From positions 992,001-1,056,000 of the forward strand of contig NC_016476.1 of the NCBI RefSeq assembly GCF_000226095.1: 64,000 bases of DNA. Direction: 5' to 3'. Positions 1 to 14,239 of the stretch are shown here, piece after piece. This DNA is from Thermothelomyces thermophilus ATCC 42464 (taxonomy: Eukaryota > Ascomycota > Sordariomycetes > Sordariales > Chaetomiaceae). The notes below the pieces were generated by a model. The model did no database searches. It had not been told where the DNA came from and saw only the letters and a program-made list of their open reading frames with translations. The position numbers and the translations under genes are program-made. Each line of letters starts with the position of its first letter. Position 1 is the first letter of the stretch.

Positions 1-1304
1 TTGGGAAAAGGAGGGGGTTCCGGGCTATGGAAAGGAGATACGGGTCTGTCAGGCGTCGAATAAGGCGCTCCTGGCCGCCTAAAATACTATATATATTATT
101 CTTATGCTCTAGTCCTCTAGGTAAGCTTCCTATTAATTAGGTAGGTAAGTCTTACAGAACTATTGTTAGAGTTCCTTGGTTATATAGATAAAGGAGTAGT
201 AGTAATTGACCCTCTCTTTATTTTATAGCCTTTTGCTTGACTAGATAGGGTTCCTAGGCACGCGAGCCCTCTTCCCGCCTCTACCTTTCCTTATAGGAGG
301 TTGCTAAATAGCTTTTCTTTCGCTTCTACCTTTTAGAGGATATATTAGCTAATCTAGACTTTGCTTAATACTTGGCTCCTTTAGCTTAGCTAAGTACAAT
401 ATATCGATAGTACCGTCCCTAGCTTCTAGCTCTTCCGTTAATATACTATATATACTCGACTCTTCTATAGAAGGCATTTCTCTGTTAGATCCGATAGCTC
501 CCCTACTCTCCCTAGCATCTAGTTAGCCAGCTAGCAACTAGAAAGGCCCTAATTCAAACCTTCCTACTTCCTAGTAGATATCCCCTTTACTAGCCAGTAT
601 AAGGTAAGTCACTAAGGGCTTAGGCGTATATTTAGGGGTTAAGAGTCCTCTAAAGCTCTCTATCTATTCGGTAAGTTTATCTATTACTTATATCTCTGTT
701 ATAAAAGTCTCTAGAACTAATTACTCGCTTATAGGCTATATATAGGACAGCTCCCTTACCTCTAAGTCTTAACCCTATTAGAGAGGTTAGTCTACTACCG
801 GACTTTCTTACGATAGAGGTAGCCAAGCTACTATAATAGAGTCTTCTACTAGTTATCAGATCTATTATAACGCTTCCTAGAGAAAATCGCTATCCTAGGA
901 ATCTTTGCCAAGATCGAACTAATTAACTTCCTAGCTTATTACCATTAGTAATGACTCTATCGGCTACTTTTTGCCTAGATAGTACAAAGTCTTCTTATCG
1001 AAGCGAACATTACAAGTTATAATGACCTTGTCAAGCTTAGGTATCTAAATATGATAAATATTAAATATATAATATTCTATAAGATACCTTATTAGCCTAT
1101 ATAGTAGTACCTTAAAGTCCTTTATATATTACTTAGCTTCCCTATCCTTATACAGAATATATACCTAGTATCTATACGTAAAGATGCTACTTTAGTCTAA
1201 GTATAAGTTACTAGTTAATATAATTATTAAGCTAGGTTTATACTAGCGAAAATACTATTTAAACTAGCTATAGAGCACTTTATTAGGAGTCCTAAACAAG
1301 TAAG
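1..1304 (-). mobile_element. Ty1/copia fossil, segment 1 (post-integrase part)
   Basis: AT-rich, RIP-like sequence whose minus strand resembles the part of copia polyproteins that follows the integrase core, around 950-1250 (the stretch ending in the conserved IPxxDKVIxTRxVxFDE type signature). The element runs off the left edge of the window, so its reverse transcriptase and second LTR are not seen. The last five bases (1300-1304, TAAGT) are the left target duplication of the gypsy-A copy that follows. The sequence resumes at 8550. It is broken by very many changes and looks old. Confidence 0.6.
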
Positions 1305-1633
1305 TTATTATAGGCCTAGGCTATACCCAGGCTAGACAATCCCGGGCTTTACCTAGGCATCAAAGTAGACCTACCCCGCCCTACTTACGCAGGCTCCACA
1401 GGTCCGTAGAGCATTCGTTACTCGTTTGTAACTCGTCCGGTAGACACACGGCCAAAGCCCGGTTAGGGCCCGACCTAGAGCCTAACCGGGCCCTACCTAG
1501 GTCATATACGTATATATTAGTTAAAAGGCACTCCTCCGTACAACTCTTGTATTTTTCCTCTTTTTCCTCCCTAAGGTAGTCAAATAGAACATTATACGCT
1601 TATCTATAGACGCTATAAGGCTAGTATATTACA
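1305..1633 (+). repeat. 5' LTR of gypsy-A copy 1
   Basis: About 329 bp, matching 8222-8549 directly and 9056-9388 and 24686-25018 in inverted orientation. The ends are short inverted repeats (TATTATA-like at the left, TATTACA at the right), derived from a TGT...ACA pair. It contains the shared block 'aactcgtccggtag' and a pyrimidine-rich stretch near the right end. Confidence 0.85.
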
Positions 1634-4600
1634 TTTCGACTACCTTTGTACTAGTAGTAACTCCCTATGGGAGTTATCAATAACGTAATTATAGCAGATT
1701 TGGGAGTATATAGGCCTTTAGGTTTAGTAGAATCATAGGAGCTTGTCTACTCCCTTTGAGTAGTAGTAGAATAGTAGAATACTACGATCGAGACCCTCCG
1801 GACATCCTAAACCTAACCTGTCCTGACCCCTAAGTCGGCTAGGGTGCCCCTTGAAGCTTAGCGGCTATAACGAAAGCGCCTCCTAACTAGATAACCTTTT
1901 AATGGTAAAAAGGAACTCTTTATAGTATAGAAGAGTATAATAGAATATATCCTTATAGCTAATGGAGATTTTATCGGCTCTAATTATAACTAATAGGTCT
2001 TTATCTAGGGAAACCTTATACGCTAGGTATAGACTCGAGTTATAGCCTATTATAAATTAGTAAGCCTAAAAGTTAGGTATGACCTGATTTAGTTCCTTTA
2101 ATATCTTAAGAGCATCTTCTCTGACCCTTATAAGAAGATGGTAGCCTTGTTACTAGAAATTCTTATAATAGAGAGATGACAAATTATTTACCGTCTTTAT
2201 TATTTGGTTTAAGGCCAAGCTATTAAAGGCACGTAACCTTATTTAGAGTAACAAGTTATATCTAATCAAATTATAATAATACCTCTCTCCGAAACTTAAA
2301 TATATAGTAATTAGACAAGGAATCCCTTAGGATAATTACGTAATAGCGGTTAAGAAACATTATAAGATTACTATAGATCTCGAGGCTCTTTAGCTTAGTG
2401 ATAAATATTAGTAGATATAAGGGCGGTAGGCGGTACCTAAACTATGGAGAGAGAAGGACGTAGAAGGAGATACGCTAATAACTAGGATTAACTTATCATA
2501 TATTAACCTATAAAGGAAGGGACCTAATAAGGATAAGGTAGGAAAACGTAAAGGTAACGCCTTATAGGCGAAATAGGTTAGCCTAAAAGTATATATAGCC
2601 CAATAGGCAGCCGTAGTATATATCTAGTATAGATAAAAGGGTTACTTTATTGCTAAATATAACTTTACCCTTACTTTAAGGCTAGTATAACAAAACTAGT
2701 TAAGAACCGATATTAATGCCTTAGAGGTTAAGGATTAGAAAGAAGATAACAACCTATCTAATGAGGAAGATAGGGAGTAGGGAAAAGAGTAGCCCCTAAG
2801 TAAAGTCTCACAAGGGGGCTAGAAGACTACGACTACCTAGAAGACAAGTTCGTAGAGATTAGCAAAAGAATAGATAGACCTCCTTTTCTTATTCTAATCT
2901 TCCTTAACTCTGTTAGCTTTATAAACATTTAAGTAGATAGTAGATGTTCTAGCCATAGTACTATTAGTAAGAGAATATACTAGAAGCTTAGAATTAAGTA
3001 GATTAGTTTACCTATTATATATACCTTTAGGACTATGACTAGGCTATAACTAGACTAGAAGATTACTTGAATAGCCTATATTATGATAGATATCGATGGC
3101 TAGGAGAGCTAGGCTACGTTCTATATGGTCTTAAGACTTATATATGACGTTATACTAGGCCTCCTATAGATAGAACACTAAGAGGTTACACTAGATATAT
3201 ATATAAGCGTTCTTAAGATTAGAATATAATTAGGACTACTTATCTATAAGATCTTTTTATAGCCTAGATAAATAGAAATCTCTTAAATAATAGGTATAGT
3301 CTTTATAAGTATAGTATAAAGGGTATAGAAAAAGAAGACTTCTAATACCTTTCTAGTTACTAGTATCTAGGAGATAATAACTATCCTAGAATTAAGACGC
3401 TAATTTGATAGAGATAGCTAAGAAAAAGGGGGTACCTAACCTAAGCCTAGTATAGAGTTAGAGGTTACCTTGCTAGATAAACTCTACGACTTTGCTAACT
3501 TCTTTAAAAAGGAGAAAGCTAGTAGACTTCCCTTATATTATGGTACGGCCGACCATTATATTAAATTAAAGAAAGGCCTGGATAAAGAGATTCCTAAACT
3601 CCCTTAGGGGCCTCTTTATAATATGCTATAAGATCATTTATTAGAAGTCTAAAAACAAGTTATTAACTTATTAGATAAGGGATAAATCTAAGCTAGCTCC
3701 TCTTTAGCCATTGCTCCTATCCTCTTAGTAAAGAAAGCAGATAAAAGATAGAGGTTCTATATTGACTATTGGATATTAAATAGGATTATAAAGTAAGATT
3801 AGTACCCCCTTTTACTTATTAAGGAGATACTTTACTCCCTAGCTAAAGCTAAGTGGTTTATAAAGCTTAACGTCTAGGCAGCCTTTTACTATATCTAGAT
3901 TATGGAGGGCTATGAGCATTTAATGATATTTCGAACCTAGTTTAGCCTCTTTAAGTGGCTTATCTACCCTTTTAGACTTATAGGTATACTTATAACTTTC
4001 TAATAATATATTAATAACGCTCTTAGCCTAATACTTGGAGACTTTATAATAATATACCTTAATAATATCTTAGTCCATCCGTTAGATAGTAAGAAAGATT
4101 ATATAAGGTAGGTAAGGGACGTACTCTAAAGGCTATAAAAAGTAGGACTTATACTAGATCTTAAGAAGTATACGTATACTATAAAAGAAGTCAAATATCT
4201 TAGCTATATTATAGAGGTAGGGGCTTAGGTTTACCTAGACCCCGAAAAGCTAGCTACTATCCATAAGTAAGAGGTACTATATAAGGTTCGGGGAGTATAG
4301 AGCTTCCTAGGGTTTATAAACTTCTACCGAGACTTTATCCCTAACTTCTCTACATTAACTATACCCTTAACACGGTTAACTTATAAGAACACCCTATTTC
4401 GGTAAGGGACTAAGGAATAAGAGGCCTTTAAAGCTCTTAAGATAGCTTTTATATCAGAACCTATCCTGGTATAATAAGATCCTAAACGGGAGATAGTACT
4501 TAAGGTAGACTGCTCTAGGATAGTATTAAGAGGGTGCTTATCCTAACAGGGAAAAGACAAGGTCTTATATCCTATAGCCTACTATTCTATAAAACTATCC

Positions 4601-6699
4601 CTAGCTAAACGGAACTATACAATCCATAATAAGGAACTACTTACGATCATCTTATATCTAAAGGCCTAGTTAGCTAAGCTTTATAATATTATTACCCCCT
4701 TTTAGATCCTAATTAACTATAAAAACCTCAAATACTTTTCTTAGCCTCGTTTAATTAGCAAATAGTAAGCTTAATAGGCTAAAATACTTTTCCTCTTTAA
4801 CTTTAAACTTTGTTACTAACTAGAATTACAAGCTTCCTATCCTAATGCCCTATCTTACTATAAATAAGATTACCCTAGGAATATATAGTATATAGTATAA
4901 CTCTTCCCTACTATTTAGATAGATATAACTAGTACCTTATCGTTACCTAAAACATACTACCTACCAAAGGGGAGTACCATTTTCGTAGATATATAGCTTA
5001 TAGCCTTATAAGATAAGGGAGTCATTAAGGATAAACATTATATATACTAGCTCTAGGCTATCTAAGATAGGGCCTAGAAATTTCCAAAGGAGGTAAACGT
5101 AGTATAGACCTAGATTATGGATTGCTCCCTTAATATATAAGGTACCCTTTAGTTCTAAGGTAGACTTTGGCTTCCTATATAGGAGCTACTTATAATTACT
5201 ATTCTTTAATATATCTATAACTCCCCTATATTAGGCTACCTAGGGAGGAACAGGTTATTTAAAATGCTCTAACAGAACTACTATTAGGACTTTATATCCC
5301 TGGACGTAAAGGGATTTATAAGGAACTATTATACGTATTAAAGGGCCAAGGTTTCACGTTAATTATAACAAGGACTCCTCTAGCCCCTACCTATTGCTAA
5401 CTATTTCCAGAAACAGATTTCTATCAATTTTATAGTCGATCTCCTTATATAAGACGAGAATTTACCCTAGTACCTTATAGTAATCACTGACTGGCTATCA
5501 AAGTACGTCTAGCTCGAAGCTATATCCTTAATAAGAGCTAAGACATATATGCTCTAGTTCTGGGATATATAGTAGCGGTTTTATGGATTTCTAATATAAA
5601 TTATTACTAATCGTAGTTTAGACTAGCTTAGCTAGTTTTAGACTATTCTCTATAAGACTATCGGGATCGAGTAACTACTATTAATGGCCTATTATCTATA
5701 GATAAATAGAGGTATGAAATATATAAATTAAGAGGTATAGACTATCCCATAGACTATAGTTTCCTTTGCCTAGTATGACTAGCCTGAATATCTACCTATA
5801 TACTAGCTTGCAATTAATAACCGTGACTTGATAGTAACTAGGATAAGCGTAAGCTACCTCCTTTATAGGTATAATATAAGCCTAATATAGTTTACTAACC
5901 TGCTAGACGCTCCTACCTCGACCCTATAAGGAAGAGCTGCTAATTTCTTACATTACCTAAGAGAAGGTATAGAATAGACCTAGGCTGCTATCGTATACGT
6001 ATAGTAGCGCTAGCAAGAAAACGCTAATCACTCTTAATACCTAGCCAAAAGGTTCAAGGTAAGGGATAAAGTATAGCTATCTTTATATAATATTAAGACT
6101 AACCGCCCTAGCTATAAACTTGACTAGGTTAACGCTAAGTATAAAGTGATCGTGGTACTAACGCTATTAACGGTGACTCTAAATGTTCCCTATAGCCTCT
6201 ACCCTACCTTCTATATTAACCTTGTCAAGTATACTACGTCCGACCTACTGCCTTCGTGATATATATTAGATTTCTAACCAGACCTGGTATTAGAACTTTC
6301 CTAGGAGGGACTATTATAGGAGGAATATAAAGTGGAAGCGATCCTTGTAGCTAGAAACGCGAAGGGGAGAGGAAATTAACGTAATATACTAGTAAAATAG
6401 AAGGGATATAATACCCTAACTTAGGAGCTACTAGAAAATCTAGAAAATACTAAGGCGCTTAACGTATTTAAGCAAGAGTAGGAAGATATATATTATAATA
6501 ATAGACTAGTTATAAATAAGAGGTAAGGAAGGGTATAAAAGCAAATAATATAAAATTTTTATATAGGTAGGCAAACCTAAGGCAAACGTATAATAGACAC
6601 GTTATAGTTATATTATAGATATATTATAACTATATTATAGATACGCTTATGGAGATAATCCAATTATAAAAATAAAAACAAATATACTAACTAGCGTAT

Positions 6700-8000
6700 A
6701 ATACGCTTACTCTATAACCTCCTCCTCCTTATCTTCCTCCTCTAAAACAATAGTTATAGTGGTAAGGGTAGGGTTATTGCGGTTACAGACTAGGCATACT
6801 ACGCGATCGACAGGCAAGGAAGAGCGGCAGGTGTAGGAACAGCCAAAGTCGATTAGTATAGGTACAGGGCGTGTAGAGGCGCTTAAGCAGGCATAGGAGG
6901 TAGGCAATAGGGTGCTGAGGATATAAGCGACGAGGGCAGCATTAGCATCAACTAAAGTCGATATATTCCTATTTATATGCTATATTTGGTATAGTATCCT
7001 ATTGTTCTATGCTATAGTATAATATATAAGCTACCTAGTAGCTTATAAGGTAGGGTTAGGGCTAGTAGTAGGCTAGACAATGTTACTATAGCAGGTAGGG
7101 GTATTAGGGGCGGCGGTAGTAACGACTAGGGCGAAGTCGTTACTAGAACGATAAGAACTTATAGCCTAGGTAGGGGCAAAGGTAGCCTATCTAGGCAAGC
7201 GGTTAGACTAGGTAGCCTCGAAGAGTATAGAGAACGAACGTACTAGTATAGAGAACTTAGGCGTTAGGATAACATAATAAGCGCCCTAGTTAATAGTCTT
7301 ATAGTAGGTAGAGGAGGTAAAGGTAGTACTAGTATTATAATAACCTATAATTTTCTTAATACCTATATATAGGTAGGGGTTATTAGCCTAGAGCTATAGA
7401 TCCTAAATATAGCTTCTATAGCTCTTATAATATATTATATAGAAAGTACCTTAACCTTAGACATACTTGACCTTGTTACCTCTAAGAAGTTAGTCAATAT
7501 ATAATAGATAATACTACTACTTCTTAGGCTATAGTTCAAACTCCTTATTAGAAGAGTTACCCTTAATAGTATACCTACTAAGAGAAAGGTTAGCATTCTT
7601 ATATTATAAAATAAGCAGTTAGTCTATACCCTATATATATATAAAATAATTAAAAATTAGTATAGGTGGAGAAAAACTTATATAGTACTCTTTATCTTTA
7701 TTACTACTAAGGTAATAACTACTACTATTACTACTAAGTAAACTAGTAGCTATTGATATACTAGATAGATACTAATTAGAAAAAAAACTTTAAAGGCACG
7801 ATAGGAGCGTAAGTAGCAAGCGTAATTATAAGAGGTAAGGGTAGTTAGAAGCTACAGAGGAGGAGGAGAGTTAGTTATAAGAGAGAGAATCAGGAGGAAG
7901 AGGGAAGAGGAGGGGGTATTTATAGGCGTTAGGAGGAGGGCGGTAAGGGAGCACGCAAGACCTAGTCAAATTGCTTATTACGTACGTAACTTACTACTAC
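6700..8000 (-). other. Antisense reading-frame relic in gypsy-A copy 1
   Basis: Between the integrase region and the 3' LTR the sense strand shows no known domain. The opposite strand retains a protein-like stretch; its clearest surviving open part is 6707-6907, which ends in an acidic tail. The equivalent part of copy 2 (plus strand, 10499-10744) aligns with it and also ends in a Glu-rich tail followed by a stop. Conservation across two copies suggests the family once carried an extra gene in antisense orientation. No homologous family is recognised. It is a fossil. Confidence 0.5.
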
Positions 8001-8221
8001 ACGCGCGGATCGCGTTGTTCTAATAATAAAGGGAAGGAGGTATAGGTTCAATCTGAACTCGAACAGCTGCCTGTTTACGTATAATATGCTATTATACGTG
8101 TAAGTTACATTGTCATAGTAATAAAGAAAGGAAGGTACGGGACCTGCTTATAGGACTAATATAGGGGCGTAAGCGGCTCGGATCGGCCTAGTAACCGTGG
8201 AAAAAAGAGGAAGAGGGGGTA

Positions 8222-8549
8222 TATTATAGGCCTAGGCTATACCTAGGCTAGATAATCCTAGGCTTTACCTAGGCATCGGAGTAGACCTACCTTACCCTAC
8301 TTATATAGGCTCTATAGGTCCATAGAGCGTTCGTTGCTCGTTTGTAACTCGTCCGGTAGATACGCGGCTAAGGCCTGGTTAGGGCCTGACCTAGAGCTTA
8401 ACCAGGCCCTACCTAGGTTATATATATATATATTAGTTAAAAGGTACTCCTCTATATAACTCTTGTATTTTTCCTCTTTTTTCTCCCTAAGGTAGTCGAA
8501 TAGAACATTATATGCTTATCTATGGATGCTATAAGGCTAGTATATTATA
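8222..8549 (+). repeat. 3' LTR of gypsy-A copy 1
   Basis: Direct repeat of 1305-1633, immediately preceded by a purine tract typical of plus-strand priming and followed by the right target duplication TAAGT at 8550-8554. It differs from the 5' LTR mainly by transition changes expected from RIP. Confidence 0.85.
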
Positions 8550-9055
8550 TAAGTATAGCTTAGGCTTATTATATATAAGTATATTACTACTTATATACTT
8601 TCTAATTAAAGCTTTATAAGTAGATTCGCACTATTAAGCATCTTAATTAAGTGTAAGATTAGTTCTTGCCTTACTTGCTTTACTAGTCTATTAGGCTTAT
8701 AAATATATAAAGGTAAGAGTTTAAGATTAATACTACTTTCTATAGCCTAAGTCTAATAGCGTATTAGTATACGCCTTACTAAGCTAATCGTTATGGTATC
8801 ATTATCTTACTTAATCTTATAGATAGCAAGCCCATATTAGCGTCTTACCTAGCTCTCAAAATTCCAGATAACTCTTATAATCTAGTCTAGCGACTTTGTC
8901 ATTAGAAGGAAAGGGAAGAGCTTCTTACTATACTTGTTAACAATTATAAGTAGCTATCGTAATCTATTAATCGCTTTAGGATAGTCAAATAAATCCTAGG
9001 CTACTTGCTAGAACAGGCATATAGACTTCTACTTTGGTAGTATTTTCCTAGAGAT
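8550..9055 (-). mobile_element. Ty1/copia fossil, segment 2 (integrase core)
   Basis: This 0.5-kb island separates the two gypsy-A copies. Read on the minus strand it resembles the copia integrase core, including a stretch like DKYSRKIFPFP near 8920-8990. It joins 1-1304 on one side and 25024 onward on the other once the two gypsy insertions and their target duplications are discounted. The last five bases (9051-9055, GAGAT) are the left duplication of gypsy-A copy 2. It is RIP-decayed with many breaks. Confidence 0.65.
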
Positions 9056-9388
9056 TGTAATATACTAGCCTTATAGCATCTGTAGATAAGCGTACAATGT
9101 TTTATTCGACTACCTTAAGGAGGAAAAAGAGGAAGAATATAAGAGTTATACGGAGAAGCGCCTTTTTAGTGTATACGTATATAACCTAGGTAGGGCCTGG
9201 TTAGGCTCTGGGTTAGGTCCTAAGCGGGCCCTGACCGCGTGCCCTACAAACGACCTACGAACGCCTTACGAACCAATCATACACGCTTAGGTAGGCCAAG
9301 TAGGTCTGGTCTATTACTAGGTAGGTCCGGTCCGTTGCTAGGCAAAGCCTGGTATTATTTAGCCTAGGTGAAGCCTAGGCCCGTGATA
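9056..9388 (-). repeat. 3' LTR of gypsy-A copy 2
   Basis: About 333 bp and the inverted equivalent of 1305-1633. It begins with TGTAATA right after the GAGAT duplication and ends at the purine/pyrimidine tract 'cccccctccttcc' (the polypurine tract seen from the other strand). Confidence 0.85.
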
Positions 9389-9649
9389 TACCCCCCTCCT
9401 TCCTAGGTCGGTTGCCAGGTAGACCTGCCCCGCGTCACCGTGGTAATAAGACCTATATGTGCTGGTAAGTTACGTGTAGGGCCTGGTCTTTATTTTAAGT
9501 TCCGCCCGCGCCCTCCTGGCCCTACCTCCGGATAGGTATAAATACCCCCTCTTTCTCCCTTCTCCTCCTACTTCTTCTTTTCTTTTTAACTAACGCTTCC
9601 TTTACCTGCTTCCTAACCGCCTTCCCTTTATATTACATTTTTCTTACTA

Positions 9650-10744
9650 CCTACCCTATGTCGTACCTATAAGACTTTTTTTTTTCTTTTATATTTATTT
9701 AGGATATCGACTATAGTTAGCTTGCTTGGTAGTAGTAGTAATAATCGCCGCCCTAGTAATAACAAGAATAAGGATTATTATATAAGTTTTTTCCTTTGCT
9801 ATTTTGACCGTAGTTACCTTATATTTATATAGGACCTTAACCGGTCCCCTTACTTATAGTATAAGAACTAGAACACTTCCCTTGGCAGGTTTATTATTAA
9901 GGGTAACTCTTCTAATAAGGAGTTCAAGTTACTACCTAAGAAGGAGTAGTACTACCTTAACTACGTCTACTACCTTCTATATAGTAACTAAGTTATATAC
10001 GTTCCTAGCTATAGTACCTCCTATACGACCTACTATACTACCTATAACCCCTATATTTAGGATCTATAGCTTTAAGCTAATAACCCCTACCTATATATAG
10101 GCATTAGAAAAATTATATATTACTATAATACTAGTATTACCTTTACCTCCCCTACCTATTATAAGACTACTACCTAGGGTACCTATAAGGCCGTCCTAAT
10201 GCCTAAGTTCTCTATACTAGTACACTTATTTACTATAGTCTTAGAGGCTATATAGGCTAACCGTTCCCCTAGCTATACTACCTTCTCCCCTACCTAGGCT
10301 ATAAGTTCCTACTACTCTACTAATAATCTAGGCCTAGTCGCCGCCTCTTATACCCCTACCTGCCGTAGCAACATTATCTAGACCGCCACTACCCCTACCC
10401 CTACCCTATACGCTATTAGGTAGCTTATATGCCACGCTATAGCATAGAACGACAATATACTACACTAGATATAGTATATAAATAAGAACATATCGACTTT
10501 GGTCGATACCAATGCTACCCTCGTTACCTATGTCTTAGGTACGCCGTTACCTGCCTCTTACGCCTACTCGCGCGCCTCTACACGCCTTGTACCCGTGCTA
10601 ATTGACTTTAGCCGCTCTTGTACCTGCCGCTCTTCTTCGCCTACCGACCGCGCGGCGCGCCCGATCTACGACCGCGAGGAGCCCGTTAATAACTCAGAGG
10701 AAGAGGAGGAGGAAGAGGAGGTTAAGGAGGAACTCGCAGAGTAA
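9650..10744 (+). other. Antisense reading-frame relic in gypsy-A copy 2
   Basis: The plus strand here is antisense to the element. It keeps two open stretches, 9804-10100 and 10499-10744. The second ends in a run of Glu residues and a stop, and it matches the equivalent stretch of copy 1 (6707-6907, minus). A short pyrimidine-rich leader with TATA-like sequence lies upstream (about 9535-9650), so this could have been an independently transcribed gene of the element. The product is not recognised. It is a fossil. Confidence 0.5.
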
Positions 10745-13700
10745 GTACGTGGTATATGCTAGTTGTTGTGTTTTTATTATATAATTAGTAGGTCGGCACG
10801 TTTATAACGCATCTATATACGTCTGCCGCCTGTTTGCCCTAGGTTCGCCTATATATATGAAAATTTTACATCGTTTGCTTTTATACCTTTCCGTACCTCC
10901 TATTTGTAAGTGGTCTATTATTATAATATATATTTCCTTACTTCTGCTTGAACGTGTTAAGCGCCTTAGTATTTTCTAAATTTTCTAATAGCTCCTAAGT
11001 CAAGGTGTTATATCCTTTCTATTTTACAAGTACGTTATATCGATTTCCTTTCCCTTTCATGTTCCTAGCTATAAGGATTGCTTTTACTTTGTATTCTTCT
11101 CATAGTAGTCCTTCCTAGGAAAGTTCTAATACTAGGTCTAGTTAGGAATCTAATAGATATTATAAAGGTAGTAGGTTAGACGTAGTATACTTAATAAGGT
11201 TAATATAGAAGGTAGGGTAGAGGCTATAAGGAATATTTAGAGTTACTATTAGTAACATTAGTACTATAAGTACTTTATACTTAGTATTAACCTAATTAAG
11301 CTTATAGCTAGGGTAGTTAGTTTTAATATTATATAGGGATAGCTATACTTTATCCCTTACTTTAAATCTCTTAGCTAGGTATTAAGAACGATTAGCATTT
11401 TCTTACTAGCGCTACTATATATATATAATAGTAGCCTAGGTCTATTCTATACCTTCTCCTAGATAATGTAGGAAATTAGTAGCTCTTCCTTATAAGGTTA
11501 AGGTAAGAGCGTTCAGTAGGTTAGTAAACTATATTAGGCTTATATCGTAACTATGAAAGAGGTAGCTTATACTTATCCTAGTTACTATCAAATTATAGTT
11601 ATTAATTACGAGCTAGTATATAGGTAGATATTTAGGCTAGTTATATTAGGCAAAGGAAACTATAGTCTATAGGATAGTCTATACCTCCTAGTTTATATAT
11701 TCCATACCTCTATCTATCTATAGATAATAGGCTATCGATAGTAGCTATTTAATTCTAATAGTCTTATAAAGAATAGTCTAAAACTAGCTAAGCTAGTCTA
11801 AACCATAATTAGTGATAATTTATATCGGAAATCTATAAAACTACTACCAAATATCCTAAAATCAGAGTATATATACCTTAGCTCTTATTGAGGATATAGC
11901 TTTAAGCTAGACATACTTTGACAGCCGGTCAGTGATTACTATAAGGTACTGGGGTAAGTTCTCGTCTCGTATAGGGAGATCGACTATAAAATTAATAGAA
12001 ATCTGTTTCTAAAAGCGGTCGGCGATAGGTAGGGGCTAGAGAAGTCCTTGTTATAGTTAACGTAAAACCTTAGCCCTTTAATATATATAATAGTTCCTTA
12101 TAAATCTCTTCGCGTCTAGGGATATAAAGTCCTAATAGTAGTTCTATTAGAGTATTTTAAATAAGCTATTCCTCCCTAGGTAGCCTAATATAAGGGAGTT
12201 ATAGATATATTAAAGAATAGCAATGATAAGTAGCTTCTATATAGAAAGCTAAAGTCTACCCTAGAACCAAAGGGCACCTTATATATTAAGGGAGTAATCT
12301 ATAATCTAGGTCCACGCTATATTCGCCTCCTTCGGAAATTTTCAGGCCCTATCTTAGACAGCCTAGAGCTAATATATATAATGTTTATCTTTAATGACTC
12401 TCTTATCCTATAAGGCTATAAGCTATACGTCTATGAAAATAGTACTCCCCTTTAGCAGGTAGTATATTTTAGGTAATAATAAGGTACCGGTTATATCTAT
12501 CTAAATGGTAGGGAGGAGTTATACTATACGCTATATATCCTTAGAGTAGTCTTGTTTATGGCAGGATAGGGCATTAGGATAGAAAGCTTATAATTCTAGT
12601 TAGTAGCAAAGTTCAAAGTTAAAGAGGGAGAGTATTTTAGCCTATTAAGCTTGCCGTTTGCTAATTAGATAAGGCTAAGAGAAGTATTTAAGGTTTTTAT
12701 AGTTAGTTAGGATCTAAAAGGGAGTAGTAATACTATAAAGCTTAGCTAACTAGGCCTTTAGATACGAGATGATCATAAGTAGTTCCTTATTATAGATCGT
12801 ATAGTTCCGTTTAACTAGGGACAGTTTTATAGAATAGTAGGCCATAGGATAGAGGACCTTATCTTCTCCCTATTGGGATAAGTACCCTCCTAACGCTATC
12901 CTAGAGTAGTCTACCTTAAGTACTATCTCTTGTTTAGGATTCTATTATACTAGGACAGGTTCCGATATAAAAGCTATCTTAAGAGTTTCAAAGGCCTCTT
13001 ATTCCTTAGTCCCCTACCGGAACAGGATATTCTTATAAGTTAACTATATTAAGGGTATAGTTAACTTAGAAAAGTTAAAGATAAAGTCTCGGTAGAAGTT
13101 TACAAACCCTAGGAAACTCTATACTCCCTAAACCTTATATAGTACCTCCTACTTACAGATAGCGGCTAGCTTCTTGGGGTCCAGGTAAACCTAAGCCTAT
13201 ACCTCTATGATATAGTTAAGGTATTTAACTTCTTTTATAGTAAATATATACTTCTTCAGATCTAGTATAAGTCCTACTTTCTATAGCCTTTAGAGTATAT
13301 CTCTTACCTAACTTATATAATCTTTTCTACTACCTAATATATAAACTAAGATATTGTTAAGGTATCTTATTATAAAGTTCCTAAGTATTAGGCTAAGAGC
13401 GTTATTAATATATCGTTAGAAAGTTACAGTTATACCTATAAGTCCAAAGAGGTAGATAAGCTACTTAAAAAGGTTAAACTAGGTTTAAAATGCTATTAAA
13501 TATTTATAGCCCTCTATAATCTAGATATAGTAGAAGGCCGCCTAGACGTCAAGCTTTATAAACCACTTAGCTCCGGCTAGGGAGTAAAGCGTCTCCTTGA
13601 TAAGCAGAAGGGGGTACCGATCTTGCTTTATAATCTTATTTAGCGCCTAATAGTCGATATAGAACCTCTATCCTCCATCTGCTTTCTTTACTAAGAGAAT

Positions 13701-14239
13701 AGGGGCAGCGGCCGAAGAGGAGCTAGCTCGGATCTATCCCTTATCTAGCAAGTTAACGACTTGCTTTCGGACTTCCAATAAATAATCTTATAGTATATTA
13801 TAGAGAGGCCCCTAAGGGAGTTTGGGAATCTTTCTATCTAGGCCTTCCTTTAATTTCATATAATGGTCGGCTATACTACGATATAGAGGGAGTCTGCTAG
13901 CTTTCTCCTTGTTAAAGAGGTCGGTAAAGTCGCGAAGTTTGTCTGGCAAGGTAACCTCTAACTCTATACTAGGCTTAGGTTAGGTACCCCCTTTTCCTAG
14001 GCTATCTCCATTAAATTAGCGTCTTAATTCTAGGATAGTTATTATCTCCTAGATACTAGTAACTAGGAAGGTATTAGAAGTCTTCTTTTTCTATACCCTC
14101 TATATTATATCTATAAAGACTATACCTATTATTTAGGAGATTCCCATTTATCCAGGCTATAAAGAGATCTTATAGATAAGTAGTCCTAATTATATTCCGA
14201 TCGTAAGAACGCTTATATATATATCTAATATAACTTCCT

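Larger units (their letters stand above)
1305..8549 (+). mobile_element. Ty3/gypsy retrotransposon fossil, family gypsy-A, copy 1
   Basis: Full-length element of about 7.2 kb with two LTRs (1305-1633 and 8222-8549) and a perfect 5-bp target duplication TAAGT (1300-1304 and 8550-8554). In order on the plus strand it carries a gag-like region with a degenerate zinc-knuckle area (about 2000-2700), an aspartic-protease region (about 2950-3250), reverse transcriptase and RNase H (about 3650-4850) and integrase (about 5000-6150). That order, with integrase after RNase H, defines Ty3/gypsy. A further 2 kb lies between integrase and the 3' LTR. A purine-rich tract precedes the 3' LTR. RIP-like decay is heavy, with dozens of breaks, so it is a fossil. 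Confidence 0.85.

Noticed and set aside
1640-1888. First thought to be part of a 580-bp gypsy-A LTR
   Set aside because: The segment is shared only after the 5' LTRs; target duplications right after the 330-bp unit in 8222-8549 and before 9056 show it is the internal leader.
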